Shown here: one piece after another, positions 11,323 through 21,545 of the stretch | How the letters are laid out: each line of letters begins with the position of its first letter | How positions within the stretch are numbered: the stretch's first letter is position 1 | Program-made: the position numbers and the translations under genes | Source: Camarhynchus parvulus | Taxonomy: Eukaryota; Chordata; Aves; Passeriformes; Thraupidae | NCBI RefSeq assembly: GCF_901933205.1 | Contig: NC_044576.1 | Coordinates: forward strand, 4,249,024 to 4,313,023 | DNA: 64,000 bases | Reading direction: 5' to 3' | The notes under the pieces: generated by a model | Told to the model about the DNA's origin: nothing | The model's input: the letters and a program-made list of their open reading frames with translations, nothing else | Database searches by the model: none

Positions 11323-11846
11323 GGCCCTAAATCAACCTCTAAATCAGGCCCTAAATCAACTCCTAAATCAGCCTCTAAATCAGCCCTAAATCAGCCCCTA
11401 AACCAGGCCCTAAATCAGTCCCTAAATTGGGGACCTCTAAATCAGCCCTAAATCAGCTTCTAAATCAGGCCCTAAATCAGCCTCTAAATCAACCCCTAAA
11501 TCAACATCTAAATTAGCCCTAAATCAGGCCCTAAATCAGGCCCTAAATCAGCCCCAAATCAGGCCCTAAATCAACCCCAAATCAACATCTAAATCAGCCC
11601 TAAATTAGCCTCTCAATCAACTCCTAAATCAGTCTCTAAATCAGGCCCTAAATCAGCTTCTAAATCAGCCCGAAATCAGGCCCTAAATCAACCCCTAAAT
11701 CAGCCCCTGAATAAGCTTCTAAATCAACATCTAAGTCAGACTCTAAATCAACCCCTAAATCAGCCCCTCAATTAGGCCCCTAAACCAACCCCTAAACCAG
11801 CCTCTAAATTAGGCCCTAAATCTGGCCCTAAATCAGGCCCTAAATC
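11323..11846. repeat. CCTAAATCAG minisatellite, about 40 units of 11-13 bp
   Basis: Units follow the theme (G)CCCTAAATCAG with frequent CCTCTAAATCA and CCCCTAAATCA variants, continuously for about 520 bp. Each unit holds CCTAA, recalling the C-strand telomere hexamer CCCTAA, but the ATCAG part keeps it from being telomeric repeat. Unit length varies by a base, so the array is imperfect and probably old. Confidence 0.93.
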
Positions 11847-12059
11847 CCCCCCTCCCCTGTGACCTCCTGACACGAACAGCACACAGGAAGATGTGGGGTG
11901 TGAGTGTCAGCCCCACTCAGCAGCTCCCCACGGAGCTGGGATATAGGGACTTGACCCCAAAAAATGACATTCAGGATGTCCCTTTCAGACAAAAAAAATG
12001 AGACACTGCCCTTCATGGTGTCCTTGCCACGGGGAGAAGAGGACATCGGGATTATCTGC
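11847..12059. other. Unique sequence
   Basis: Short C-rich then mixed stretch between the minisatellite and a CR1 tail; nothing recognised. Confidence 0.45.
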
Positions 12060-12190
12060 CCATGGCATGGGGTTGGAATGGGATGCGAGTTTTAAGGTCC
12101 GTTCCAGTCCAAATCATTCTGTGGTTCTGTATTTATAAAGTCCTGTGTGATTCTGCGATTATGAAATTCTGTATTATTCTAATTAAATCT
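12060..12190 (+). mobile_element. CR1 LINE extreme 3' end with degenerate tail
   Basis: Only the last 60 bp of CR1 remain (GTTTTAAGGTCCGTTCCAGTCC, AAATCATTCTGTGGTTCTGT). They are followed by a decayed ATTCTGTG-type tail running to about 12190. Confidence 0.75.
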
Positions 12191-12940
12191 CATTATTCTC
12201 AAGGTTTTAATTTCATATTCCCTGCTCCTGGCAGTTGGAATTCATGCTGATTTTTGCATCCTCCAGCTGGCAGATGATGGAGAATTCCTTGAGAGCAGCA
12301 CTTGATGATGGGCAAGGCTGGGAGCAATGCTGGGGTGGTGTGGCTACTCCAAATATTAAATTTTACTATAATTTTACTTCTTTCCCTTTTAAAACCATCT
12401 TGCATTCCCCCCTGCTGCAGCCCCCACATCCCTCCTGCCTGGCACCCAAGTTTGTGAGCTCTTTCTCAGCAATTTTCGTCTGGAAAGAAAGCAGGAGAAG
12501 GAGAAAAAATTAGGAAATTCTTCCCTGTAGAGCCATTCCCGGTGGAAAAGCTGCTCTGTGTCCTGGGATTGCTTTCAGCTGAACCACAGGCTGAAATTAC
12601 ATTGTTCAAATTGTTCAGAAAAGTGATAGAAAAACAAACCTCAGTTTCTTGGTGGCTCTGTTGAAGCTTTGGCTGTGCTTCCACTGGGAAGCTATGGGTG
12701 AAAAAAACACCTTTTTTTTTTTTTTTCCAAATGGGAAATATCCTGTGTTTAAAACCAGCAGTGGGCAGAAAACACTTCGGGGGTGTTGGTGACCATGTGG
12801 ACACTCAGCTCCCATTTCTAGAAAATGTCCTGGAGGAGAATCCCCTTTATCCATTGGGAATGGTTTCTCAAGGCCAGACACGTTCCTCTGAAGTTCATTT
12901 CCAGGCAACAGCTGTCCAGCATCCTTTCCCATAGGCAACA
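12191..12940. other. Unique sequence leading into a tandem duplication
   Basis: Contains a T tract at 12711-12726. A short copy of the start of the downstream unit (AGTTCATTTCCAGGCAACA) lies at about 12890-12910, so the duplication boundary is not simple. Confidence 0.5.
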
Positions 12941-13357
12941 CCTGAGTGGGGTGGGCTTTTTCCTTGTCCTGGGCACAGGGAATTGGCACATTTGGGGTGG
13001 ATGTCCCCCCCAGGCAGGTCCCCACCCCAGTGCCACGCTGGCCTTTCCTGCTCTCACGTTAATGGGATAACGCTGCCGAGGGCTTTGAAGATGAAGGAGC
13101 AGCCTGGACAAACAGGGCCAGATAAACACAGGCTTCATCTCCGAGAGGAACCAAGCCCAGAGTGCTCCCAACTATTTTTCCCAGTGTCCCCACACACTGG
13201 AGGAAGCCCAGGTCACCGCTGAGCTCTTCTTCCCCATTTCCCAAGGCAATCCACCCCATTTGATGCATCCCTGCAGGATGCTGCTGGGAGCACATACAGG
13301 TTAATTGAGCAGGTATGTTCCCCTGAATTTTCCCAGGAAGTTCCTTTCCAGGCAGCA
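12941..13357. repeat. Tandem duplication, unit A (417 bp)
   Basis: Begins CCTGAGTGGG, followed by GGGCTTTTTCCTTGTCCTGG, TGGCACATTTGGGGTGGATG, CGTTAATGGGATAACGCTGC and GGTTAATTGAGCAG (ending 13312). Unit B repeats all of these exactly 417 bp downstream at high identity, so the duplication looks fairly recent. The sequence resembles no repeat I can name. Confidence 0.92.
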
Positions 13358-13729
13358 CCTGAGTGGGATGGGCTTTTTCCTTGTCCTGGGCATGGGGAAT
13401 TGGCACATTTGGGGTGGATGTCCCCCCCAGGCAGGTCCCCACCCCAGTGCCAGGCTGGCCTTTCCCGCTCTCACGTTAATGGGATAACGCTGCCGAGGGC
13501 TTTGAAGATGAAGGAGCAGCCTGGACAAACAGGGCCAGATAAACACAGGCTTCATCTCTGAGAGGAACCAAGCCCAGAGTGCTCCCAACTATTTTTCCCA
13601 GTGTCTCCACAAGCTGGAGGAAGCCCAGGTCACCGCTGAGCTCTCCTTCCCCCCTTCCCGAGGCAATCCATCCCATCTGATGCGTCCCTGCAGGATGCTG
13701 CTGGGAGCACACACGGGTTAATTGAGCAG
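13358..13729. repeat. Tandem duplication, unit B
   Basis: Second copy of 12941-13312, with a constant offset of 417 bp from CCTGAGTGGG to TTAATTGAGCAG. Differences are mostly single bases, for example CATGGGG for CACAGGG. Open frames seen in this region occur in both copies and are by-products of the duplication. Confidence 0.92.
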
Positions 13730-14144
13730 CATTAACCCAAGTCAAACTATAACCCGCTGGGTAAACATTTCCCTATTGTTTCTGGGGATTACCGTGCTGA
13801 GAAGTCATTAATAACCTGGAAGTACATTCCATTTATCTTTGTTTATTAGCTGCTTTTGGCAGACTTCAGGAGTGTCCCCCTGCTCTGACATCAGCCCAGC
13901 TCCAGCCCCTGTAAAGTCAACAATCTGATTTGGTCATTAATCTCCCACTTCAAAAGGGCAGGCAGGAGGTGCAGGAGGAAGATCTCACATCTGCTCTTCC
14001 ACTTGCTGCTTTGCCGGGGCTGGCTCCAGACAAAAGCCTGGTCTAGGATCCCCCTGCACTGCCTGACCTCGCCAGCATCCCCAAAAACCCTTCAGGAATT
14101 CATTTCACCCCTCATTTGCACCTCCAGGCAAAGGGGAAGTAGTT
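13730..14144. other. Unique sequence, possible conserved DNA
   Basis: Single-copy sequence with CATTAACCC, TAATAACC and GGTCATTAATCTCCC. This would fit a conserved non-coding element, but only an alignment can show it. Confidence 0.35.
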
Positions 14145-14227
14145 CCTCATGTAGTTCCTGGAGGTGGGGAACATCTCCTGAGGAACAAGGCCTGGAGATG
14201 TTCCACACCTACAGGAACTACATGAGG
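14145..14227. repeat. Near-perfect hairpin, 34-bp stem, 15-nt loop
   Basis: Left arm 14145-14178 and right arm 14194-14227 are reverse complements over 34 positions, with two mismatches (both G opposite A when folded) and no gaps. The loop is 14179-14193. Stem and loop sizes are within the range of a microRNA precursor. It could equally be a small inverted duplication or the remnant of a palindromic transposon. I recognise no known mature microRNA in the arms. Confidence 0.9.
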
Positions 14228-14510
14228 TGACCAAACCAAATCCCTAGAACCCCAGTAGGTACTTCCAAGGATACATCCAGCTCGTTTTTGAGCTAAAGAC
14301 AACGAACCTCACTCCAAATTCCAGGGTCCTGGTGACTCCAGAGCCCACCACTGAATCCATGGCTGCAGAGGAAGCCCAAGCTCACTGCAGACCTGCCAGG
14401 ACCTCAGAGGGGAAGGTCCACCAAGCACAAAGGCATCAGCCTCCTCCAGCTTAGCGTGCAGTCATTCCTGCATCCCTTATCCAGCCTTTTGAACACATCT
14501 GAATCCAAAT
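14228..14510. other. Unique sequence, nothing recognised
   Basis: Short single-copy stretch. Confidence 0.45.
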
Positions 14511-14615
14511 TCCACCAGACTTGCTGGAGGAACCAATCAGAATTAGAAACCCCACTGGATTTGCTGGAGGGACAAATCAGAATTAGAAAACCCGCTGGAC
14601 TTGCTGAAGGAAAAA
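14511..14615. repeat. 40-bp tandem repeat, about 2.5 units
   Basis: TTGCTGGAGG recurs at 14521 and 14561 and TTGCTGAAGG at 14601, giving an exact 40-bp period. Units share AATCAGAATTAGAAA and end in a CTGGAY motif. Confidence 0.88.
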
Positions 14616-15152
14616 TTTGGCATGTTGGAAATGCTTAACCCCTTTATTACTGTGGTAAGGAGGAAAACACTGTTGAAACAATTTATTCTTCACTAATTGC
14701 ATTTTTTTTCCTGCTGCCGCACATCCAGGACAGGAGTTGCTGCAAGGAGGGAAGCAGGAGAAGGCCATCAGTGAAGAATTCCTTGTGGTTAAAGGCACCT
14801 TGGAGCCACCACTGCCAAAGCAAACCCAGCATTGTTTTTCCTGGGCAGGGTTTGCTCCTTGTGCTCCAAATGTTTGCTTCCCAAATCATTTCTTTAAACC
14901 ACAAATGTAAAATTTTCCTTTCCACATCCAGAACCTTCCACTTGCCCTGGGAAAGTCCCCAGCTTCTCTTCTGTGGGAAAACCTTCATTAAAGTGAAAGT
15001 TTTGTTAAAATTCATTAAAATATAATGAAATTTCCCGGTTTCACCAGGATATTATTTTGTTTTACCTCTCTGGGTAAAAAGGAAGATGTCAGCCTCTCTT
15101 CCACAACACCTACAAGGACACTTGCTTTCATTTGTCATTTTAAAATAGAGAG
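14616..15152. other. Unique sequence, nothing recognised
   Basis: AT-rich near its right end, leading into the pentanucleotide tract. Confidence 0.45.
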
Positions 15153-15377
15153 ATTTTATTTTATTTTATTTTATTTTATTCTATTTTATTTTATTTTACT
15201 TTATTTTATTTTGTTTTATTTTGTTTTATTCTATTTTATTTTATTTTATTTTATTTTATTTTGTTTTATTTTGTTTTATTTTATTTTATTTTATTTTATT
15301 TTATTTTATTTTATTTTATTTTATTTTATTTTATTTTATTTTATTTTATTTTATTTTATTTTATTTTATTTTATTTT
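15153..15377. repeat. (TTTTA)n microsatellite, about 225 bp
   Basis: About 45 pentanucleotide units. The left half has scattered interruptions (CTATT, ACTTT, GTTTT); from about 15275 the tract is pure. On the other strand it reads TAAAA. The open frame encoding alternating Phe, Tyr, Ile and Leu is produced by the repeat and is not a gene. Confidence 0.97.
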
Positions 15378-15825
15378 TAATTTAATTTAAATTTTTAGTT
15401 TTAATTTTTTTAGATTTTATTTTATGCTCCCCAGCCCTCCAGGAGAGGTGATGTAAGGCTGGGTGGGTGGGATGAGATCTCTCCTTCCTCTCCTCTTGTT
15501 CCTGCTTTTTCCCTGGATGCTCTCCTGATGTTGGAGATTAGATCCCAACCCCTCCAGGCAAGGAGGAACTTCAACGTGCATCTCCCACATCCTAAAGGGA
15601 TGCTTTAATCACTGGGATGCTGCATAAGGAGAGGGAGGGAGAGGGAAGATAGGACCTTTTATTTTGCTTTCTTTAGGGCAAAACCCAGCAGCGGTTTCAA
15701 GACCTCCTGAGCCCTCCAGGTGACAAAACTGCCTGAAAAGACACCTTGATTTCCCTGGACTTGGCAAAATTTTCTGACTTCATCTATTCCTCTCCACATC
15801 CCCTGTCATGGACCTGGCTGTGTGG
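15378..15825. other. Unique sequence, nothing recognised
   Basis: T-rich at the left, then mixed DNA with a purine-rich patch at 15628-15650. Confidence 0.45.
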
Positions 15826-15990
15826 TCGAGGAAGATCCAACTCCCCAAACATCCCTGGAAGGGCTCAAGGCCAGGTTGGATGGGCTTGGAGCACTCTGGG
15901 ATAATGGAAAGTGTCCCTGCCCATGGCAGGGGATGGCATGAGATGGGATTTAAGGTCCCTTCCAACACAAACCACCCTGGGATTCGGTGA
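15826..15990 (+). mobile_element. CR1 LINE 3' fragment
   Basis: Sense copy: CATCCCTGGAAGGGCTCAAG, GGTTGGATGGGCTTGGAGCA, CCCTGCCCATGGCAGGGGAT and TTTAAGGTCCCTTCCAACAC, ending GGGATTCGGTGAT. Confidence 0.93.
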
Positions 15991-18526
15991 TCATTTCATT
16001 TCATATACAAATACAAATAAATGTATCAAATATCTAGGAATATTTATAATATGTCACATTCTCTGAGTGATTTCTGATGTCACTTTGTGTTATCTGAAGC
16101 TGCTGTTTGTGACACAGTGCTGTTGCTCATGAGGGTGTGCTCCACTGCAAGGAGAAATTAAAACGCTATTTTAATTAAAAATCATTTAATTTGATCATAT
16201 AAATGATCACTGCACACAGACCTGCCTCGGTGTGTTCTATAAAACAAACCCCCGTGTCTTTGGAGGGTATTTTTGGGGAATCCCAAGAAATATCCCTTCC
16301 ATCATGGTTGATATTATAGCTCAATAATAAATATTCTTTAAAATGATGAATGCATTTGAGCTCACAAGTCTTGGGATTATTTTCCTGCTTTTATTAGAAA
16401 CTCGGGCGATGGGGAAAAAAGAAAGAAAGAAAGAAAAAATCAAACTGCTGCGTGTCATCTCCATCCTGTCCGAGCAAACATTCCTTCTCCGGGATGGTTT
16501 TTTGGGAGATGCCCGGGGGCAGCACACGAGGCCTCCCAGGGCGGTAGTTTAACCATTAAGCCGAGCTTAAGGCTCGGTGCCTAAGGTGAGGGCACGAAGA
16601 AAGGAACGCCAGAGCTTTGATCTGGGCCAGGTGTTAATTTGGGAGATTTGGGAGCTGTTAGGAAGCCGGGGCAGCACATCCCGAGGGTTTATCAGGGCCG
16701 GGATTAGTTAGGCTGAGGACAAACAACCTCTGCCGGGACAAACAGGGCAGCTGCCACATGAAAGTGCCACCAAGAGGTGGCCGTCCCTTAATGGGAGCAC
16801 TGGTTTTAATGGGGACTTTCATCTCGGCGCTCCTGAAAGCAACGGGGGTTGGAAAAAACAGGAGGAAAAAGCGGATTTGGAGCGGGGAGAAATCACCTGC
16901 TGCTCGGGCAAACACCGGGGATGGGGCTGTGCTGGGGGATAAAATACAGAGTCTATTTCCAAAGGGTGGGAGGAGAGAAGGAAAAGAAAAATAAGAGAAG
17001 TAAAGGCGATTTTCCCAAAATCTATTTATCCATATCTCAGATTCTCCAATAGATGCTGTTCCCTCTCCTACACACCTGACTCATTCTACCCTTGAAGACC
17101 TCTGTGGTTGCATCCACCACTACCAAACCTTGAAAATGTCACTAGATAAAAACTGCATCCAAGATTTTCACTTTTAAACAAATGCCCTGTTTGTTTAAGA
17201 GGTTGTGGGATGTCATTTTCACAATGAAGGAAAATGCTGGTCCCTGAGGGCAGGATTAATATTGGAATCTGTGAGCTTAACACCTCATGGTTTGTCTCCC
17301 TGACGTGGTTTAAAACAACAGACCTTCAATTAAAGAAAAAAAGATGACTTGAAAATCCTTTAAAAATAAGCATAACTCATATTTCACCTTTCTTGTGTTG
17401 AGGACAAAAGCAAGAACCAACAGAATCACTGCTGGTTGCACATTTTCAATCAAACAATATCCAAATAATAAAGATAGAGGAGGAAATCCCTCAGTAACTA
17501 TTTTGAAGAAGTCACCACTGAAGACCTGACATTGACATTTTGTTGCTTATGGAAACACTCATAAGGCACAAAATTTCTTGCAGCCCAAAGATTTCTCCAG
17601 CTGAACCCTGATCATTTTTGTTTTCCTTCAGCACCAACCATTTAACCCCGTCCCACACCACTGGATTGCGACAGGCTGGGAGTGGGCGAAGCAGCACCGT
17701 GAATGTGACACTTCCCAAAGGTGTCACAGATAAGCTGGGGGGTGCTGCTGGCTCCCAGTGCCACCTGGGCTGGGAAGGAGCACCTCTGCCCTCTCCTGGG
17801 GCAGCACAGCCTGACGTGGCCTCCACAAGGGTTTCAACCCCCCGGGCATTCACAACCACCCCTCGAGGTGGTTTGAGGAGGACAGAAGCTACAAAGATGT
17901 GGAAATGAGATGGTGCAGCTCCAAACCTGGGCACTGAGCCTCCCCAGGGCTTGGGACTCGCTGCCTTTATCAGGGGGGATTCCAAAAAGGGGATTTGGGC
18001 AATTTGGAAGCCCCTCTAAACCAGCATATCCCTTCCCCTTGGATCATCCTTCTCTTTGACTCATCCTCATCTCACTCTCCCTTCTTTTATTTTCCTGGCT
18101 GCCTCTAATTTGTGACCATCCAGTAACCACTGCTCGAGACCTGCTGGACAGAAGCTGCTTCCTGCCACCACAGCCACCCCAGGAAAATCGGGATGGGGAT
18201 GGAATTTCTGCCCTCTGATTGTTTAACAGCATCTGAGAATTCCAGCAATTCCCATGAGACCCCGAGGAATGCGGAGCCAGAGAGGAGGAAGAGCCCCGTG
18301 CCAGAACCGACTCCTTTTCATTTCTTTTGGGCTGTGGAGAGTGGAGCCAAGGAAGAGCTGGGATAAAGAAGCCCATGGTGGTTTTAATTAGCTGCAAGCC
18401 TGGAATGTGGGGGCTGATTGTATTTGTTTAATGAGGAATAAATTTGGAATGGTGTGGGTGGGTGCAGGAGATGATCCAGGAGCCTCTAATAATGCATGGG
18501 GAATATAAGGAATGTCCCTGCAGCAT
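15991..18526. other. Long unique stretch, no repeats seen
   Basis: About 2.5 kb without a recognisable transposon, unusual for this window. 16550-16950 is richer in CpG and contains GCCGAGCTTAAGGCTCGG, an 18-bp imperfect palindrome at about 16560. AT-rich sequence follows to 17500. It could include conserved regulatory DNA; no exon is convincing. Confidence 0.4.
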
Positions 18527-18750
18527 AGAGTCACAGAATCACAGAATAATGAGGTTGGAGACCTCTAAGATCATCAAGTCCAACCTATGCCCTAACACCT
18601 TAACTAGACTATAGCAGCAAGTGCCATGTCCAGTCTTTTTTTAAACACATCCAGAGTACTTTTTTAAACACATCCAGCATGGTCACATCCCTCTTGGGCT
18701 CTTCCCAAGGGATATCTCTCTGTGGAAGGCTTGGGACTGGCTCCTTGGGC
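18527..18750 (-). mobile_element. CR1 LINE 3' fragment, AACCTATGCC subfamily
   Basis: Antisense copy with CACAGAATAATGAGGTTGGA, CTCTAAGATCATCAAGTCCA and TGCCATGTCCAGTCTTTTTT. A short internal duplication (TTTTTAAACACATCCAG at about 18639 and 18661) lies where most copies have one. Confidence 0.88.
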
Positions 18751-19435
18751 TTTTCCCAGTGTGCCAGGGAAGATTTTGTGGAAGACAGCCCTGGCTGTGG
18801 TTGTGGGGTCACACCTGGAGCAGGATCAGGTGCTTTGCTGCACAAAGCTCTTGGGCCAGAAGCAGGGAATGGGACAACCGTGGCACAAGAAGCCCTCAGG
18901 GAAAGAAATTGGTCCTGGGAACACCCTCCTTCCATATGCCAGCTGCTCCCTGCTGGTCAGTACAAGGCTCTTAACTCAAAGGACCATAAGTCATGGCTTT
19001 TTGGTGGTTTGGATCCCAAATTAGTGTGAGCAGGAAGGGTTCTGCCCATCTCTCACTGTTGCTACAGAGGATGCCAAAGCCCAGGCAACCAAGAGCCAAG
19101 GATGGGAACATCTGGGCTCAGTCCATATCTGTTTCCAGGTATCTGGGGTGTGATCAGCAGTAATCAAACCTTCTTTTGAGCTGTCCCAGGGGACCAGTCC
19201 CTCCCATGTGGAGCACACTTGGGTTGTGTCCCTTGCCCCCAGACCGCCATGGAGAGTGGATAATGGCTTGGTTTAAGGGTGTGTCAGAGCTGGGATTCTG
19301 CCCCAGGGTGTTTCTAGGGTCTGCTGGAGGTGGTGGAAGCTTTGTGTGTGATTGTACTGCAGCTAAGGAGTGGTTGGTCAGCGGGAGAACGCACCCAGGG
19401 TGGAATCCTACGCCTGGAATTTCAGCAGGAGGGGC
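18751..19435. other. Unique sequence, nothing recognised
   Basis: Single-copy DNA; the open frames here overlap in all frames and look like chance. Confidence 0.45.
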
Positions 19436-19830
19436 AACAGCAGCCTTGCTGGGGAAGGGCTGGAGCCCCAGGAGAGGCTGAGGGAGCTGGGAAGGGGCTC
19501 AGCCTGGAGAAAAGGAGGCTCAGGGGCTCTGCACAACTCCCTGCCAGCAGCTGCAGTAAGGCAGGGATCAGTCTCTTCTCCCAGGGAACAGACTGAGAAG
19601 GAAGCAGCCTCAAGTAGTGCCAGAGGAGGTTCAGATTAGATATCATGGAAAATTTCTTCACCAAAAGGATTGTCAAGCACTGGAATGGGCTTCTCATGGT
19701 GTCACCACCCCTGGAAGTGTCCAAAAGGATGTGGGTGTGGAACTGGGGACATGGTTCAGTGGTGATGAGTGAGCAGCTGGACTCAATGATCTCAAGGGCC
19801 TTTCCCAACACGAAATGTTGTGTGAAAATG
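19436..19830 (+). mobile_element. CR1 LINE 3' fragment, older subfamily
   Basis: Sense copy from GGCTGGAGCCCCAGGAGAGG through GGGCTCTGCACAACTCCCTG, GATATCATGGAAAATTTCTT and GGATTGTCAAGCACTGGAAT to GACTCAATGATCTCAAGGGC. The internal block is the counterpart of the antisense one at 35870-36010. Confidence 0.9.
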
Positions 19831-19998
19831 TTTTTCCCACACAAATGCACACCAGGTTTAGGGCAGGTTTCAAAAGGTTGGTTACTGACAGGAGGTCATG
19901 GGACACAGCAACAGTTTGCATAAAATAGACCTAAAATCTTGACTTCCTTCTTCCCATCCCAGCCTATTTTATCCCCAAACCCACAGGGCATCCACATG
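19831..19998. other. Unique sequence
   Basis: Short single-copy stretch before the LTR. Confidence 0.45.
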
Positions 19999-20002
19999 GA
20001 GA

Positions 20003-20455
20003 TGATGCCTCAGGTTTGAGCTTTTATATTTTTCAGATTCTGTGCTGCTTTAGTGTGCAGTTCTGAGCTTCACATTAAGGGATGGTGAGCTCTCTGTGCA
20101 CGGAGCAGGGAGACAAAACAATTCCTTCTCTAGCTGGGCACCAAGGACAAATGATCCAAATCTCAGGCCCAAGAGCACAAACAACGTGGGCTGGAGAGAG
20201 AAAAACAAGCAGGGTGGGACTTCACAACCTAAAGGTGTAATGGGGCAATTAACTCCAATATGCAAATGGAGCAGAACTGATCAAAGCGACAGACCCCATG
20301 CCCAGTCGTGCATTTTGTGCCCATTTTGGTTCATCTTGGGTGCAGCCCTGGCTGGGCTCTTGTGCTGCCCAAGGTGGATCCATGGAGGAGATCCTTTTAA
20401 TAAATCCCTGCTTTATTCTCTAACTCTGCTCTAGGGCAGCCTTCTCAAGGCATCA
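20003..20455 (+). mobile_element. Solo LTR of an endogenous retrovirus, copy 1
   Basis: A 453-bp element with 7-bp perfect terminal inverted repeats (TGATGCC at 20003, GGCATCA at 20449). It is flanked by a perfect 4-bp direct repeat GAGA (19999-20002 and 20456-20459), the target duplication expected of an LTR. A poly(A) signal AATAAA sits at about 20398. It is matched by an inverted copy of equal length at 47033-47485. No internal retroviral genes adjoin it, so it is a solo LTR from recombination. The 4-bp duplication would suit a class I (gammaretrovirus-like) element; that assignment is inference. Confidence 0.92.
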
Positions 20456-20457
20456 GA

Positions 20458-20592
20458 GAAACTGCAGCTCCTGTGACCAGGAATGGTCCAAGCTCCCTAC
20501 CAGGGCTTGCTGCTGTCATCAGCATGGGGATGACAGCAACAAGTCCTGGTAGGGAGCTTGGACCATTCCTGGTCACAGGAGGCTGCAGTTTC
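20458..20592. repeat. Long palindromic hairpin, 63-bp arms, 8-nt spacer
   Basis: Left arm 20458-20520 and right arm 20529-20592 are reverse complements with two mismatches and one single-base gap. The arms include GACCAGGAATGGTCCAAGCT and CTGCTGTCATC on the left. The hairpin directly abuts the LTR and shares the target-duplication bases. It could be a MITE-like element, an inverted duplication, or a source of double-stranded RNA. Confidence 0.93.
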
Positions 20593-20876
20593 CAGTGGGA
20601 TGGGAGCCTGGAGCACCAGATTTTCACCTGGAAGATGAAAATCCCCACTGCAAATCCCCAGTGTGCCCCATCCTTGCGGAGGTGACCCCATGGATTTCCC
20701 TCAGCACCGCGCACTGAGGAGCTCGGAGCAACCAAAGGCTCCATCAAGCAACAATTGTGCTTGCACCTCCAGCATCCCTTCCCTGCCTCTCTCTGGGCTG
20801 CTGTGAGCCCCCAGGCTGCAGCCCCAGCCGCGGGGAGGGAGCTGCTCCTTTATTACCCTTTTCCTTTCTGGCGCAG
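20593..20876. other. Unique GC-rich sequence
   Basis: Single-copy DNA that becomes CpG-richer from about 20830; ends with a polypyrimidine run before the next entry. Confidence 0.4.
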
Positions 20877-21100
20877 CAGCCAAGGCCAAGCCGGAGCGGC
20901 GTCCACGGCCGGGTCTCTGTGGGAGCGCCGGCATCTGGAGCTGCAGCTCCTGGCGTCCTTTGAGGAGCACAGCCAGGCAGCTGCCGAGCACATGGCAGCA
21001 GGGAAGGAGCTGCTCTTGCTTCCAGGGATGCTCTGATGAAGCCTCGCAGCCTCAGCAGCTCCCTCCTGGCTGGGGCGGCTTCCTGGAGCCTCTGGGAGCT
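20877..21100 (+). other. Possible exon (splice signals only)
   Basis: A strong polypyrimidine tract ending TTTCTGGCGCAG precedes 20877, and a consensus donor GTAAGT starts at 21101. One reading frame is open across the 224 bp between them. Another frame gives a Glu/Leu/Ala-rich helix-like stretch but stops at about 21034. I recognise no protein family in any frame. It could be a non-coding RNA exon, a real exon of an unknown gene, or chance in GC-rich DNA. Confidence 0.2.
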
Positions 21101-21235
21101 GTAAGTTCAGGGAGAGGAGAGAAGGCAGCTCTCAGGCTGAGGGTGAACCTCATGGGAGAGTTGTGTTGTCTTTAAAAGTCACTGAAAGAGATGGGGGTGT
21201 TTAGATATGGGGGTTGTGATCCAAGGAGTTCAAGC
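21101..21235. other. Unique sequence
   Basis: Short single-copy stretch. Confidence 0.4.
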
Positions 21236-21545
21236 ATCACAGAGTCAAAGCATGGTTTGGGCTGGAAGTGGCCATCCAGTGCCACCCCTGCCATGCGTGC
21301 CACCTTCCACTGTCCCAGGCTGCTCCAAGCCCTGTCCAACCTGGCCTTGGGCACTGTCAGCTTCTCTGGGCACCCTGTGCCAGGGCCTGCCCACCCTGCC
21401 AGGGAGCAATTCCTTCCCAATATCCCATCTAACCCTGCCCTCTGTCAGTCTGAACCCATTCCCCCTTATCCTGGCACTATGTTCCCATATAAAAAGTCCC
21501 TCTCCATCTCTCTTCTAGCTCTCCTTCAGGTACTGAAAGGCTGCA
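21236..21545 (-). mobile_element. CR1 LINE 3' fragment
   Basis: Antisense copy: GCATGGTTTGGGCTGGAAGT, CACCTTCCACTGTCCCAGGC, TCTGGGCACCCTGTGCCAGG and CCCTGCCAGGGAGCAATTCC. A small deletion removes part of the CCATGGGCAGGG block. Confidence 0.92.

Noticed and set aside
11323..11846. True interstitial telomere repeat
   Set aside because: Units are 11-13 bp with a constant ATCAG part; no run of pure CCCTAA hexamers exists.
15025..15390. Open frame of alternating Phe/Tyr/Ile/Leu
   Set aside because: Produced entirely by the TTTTA microsatellite.
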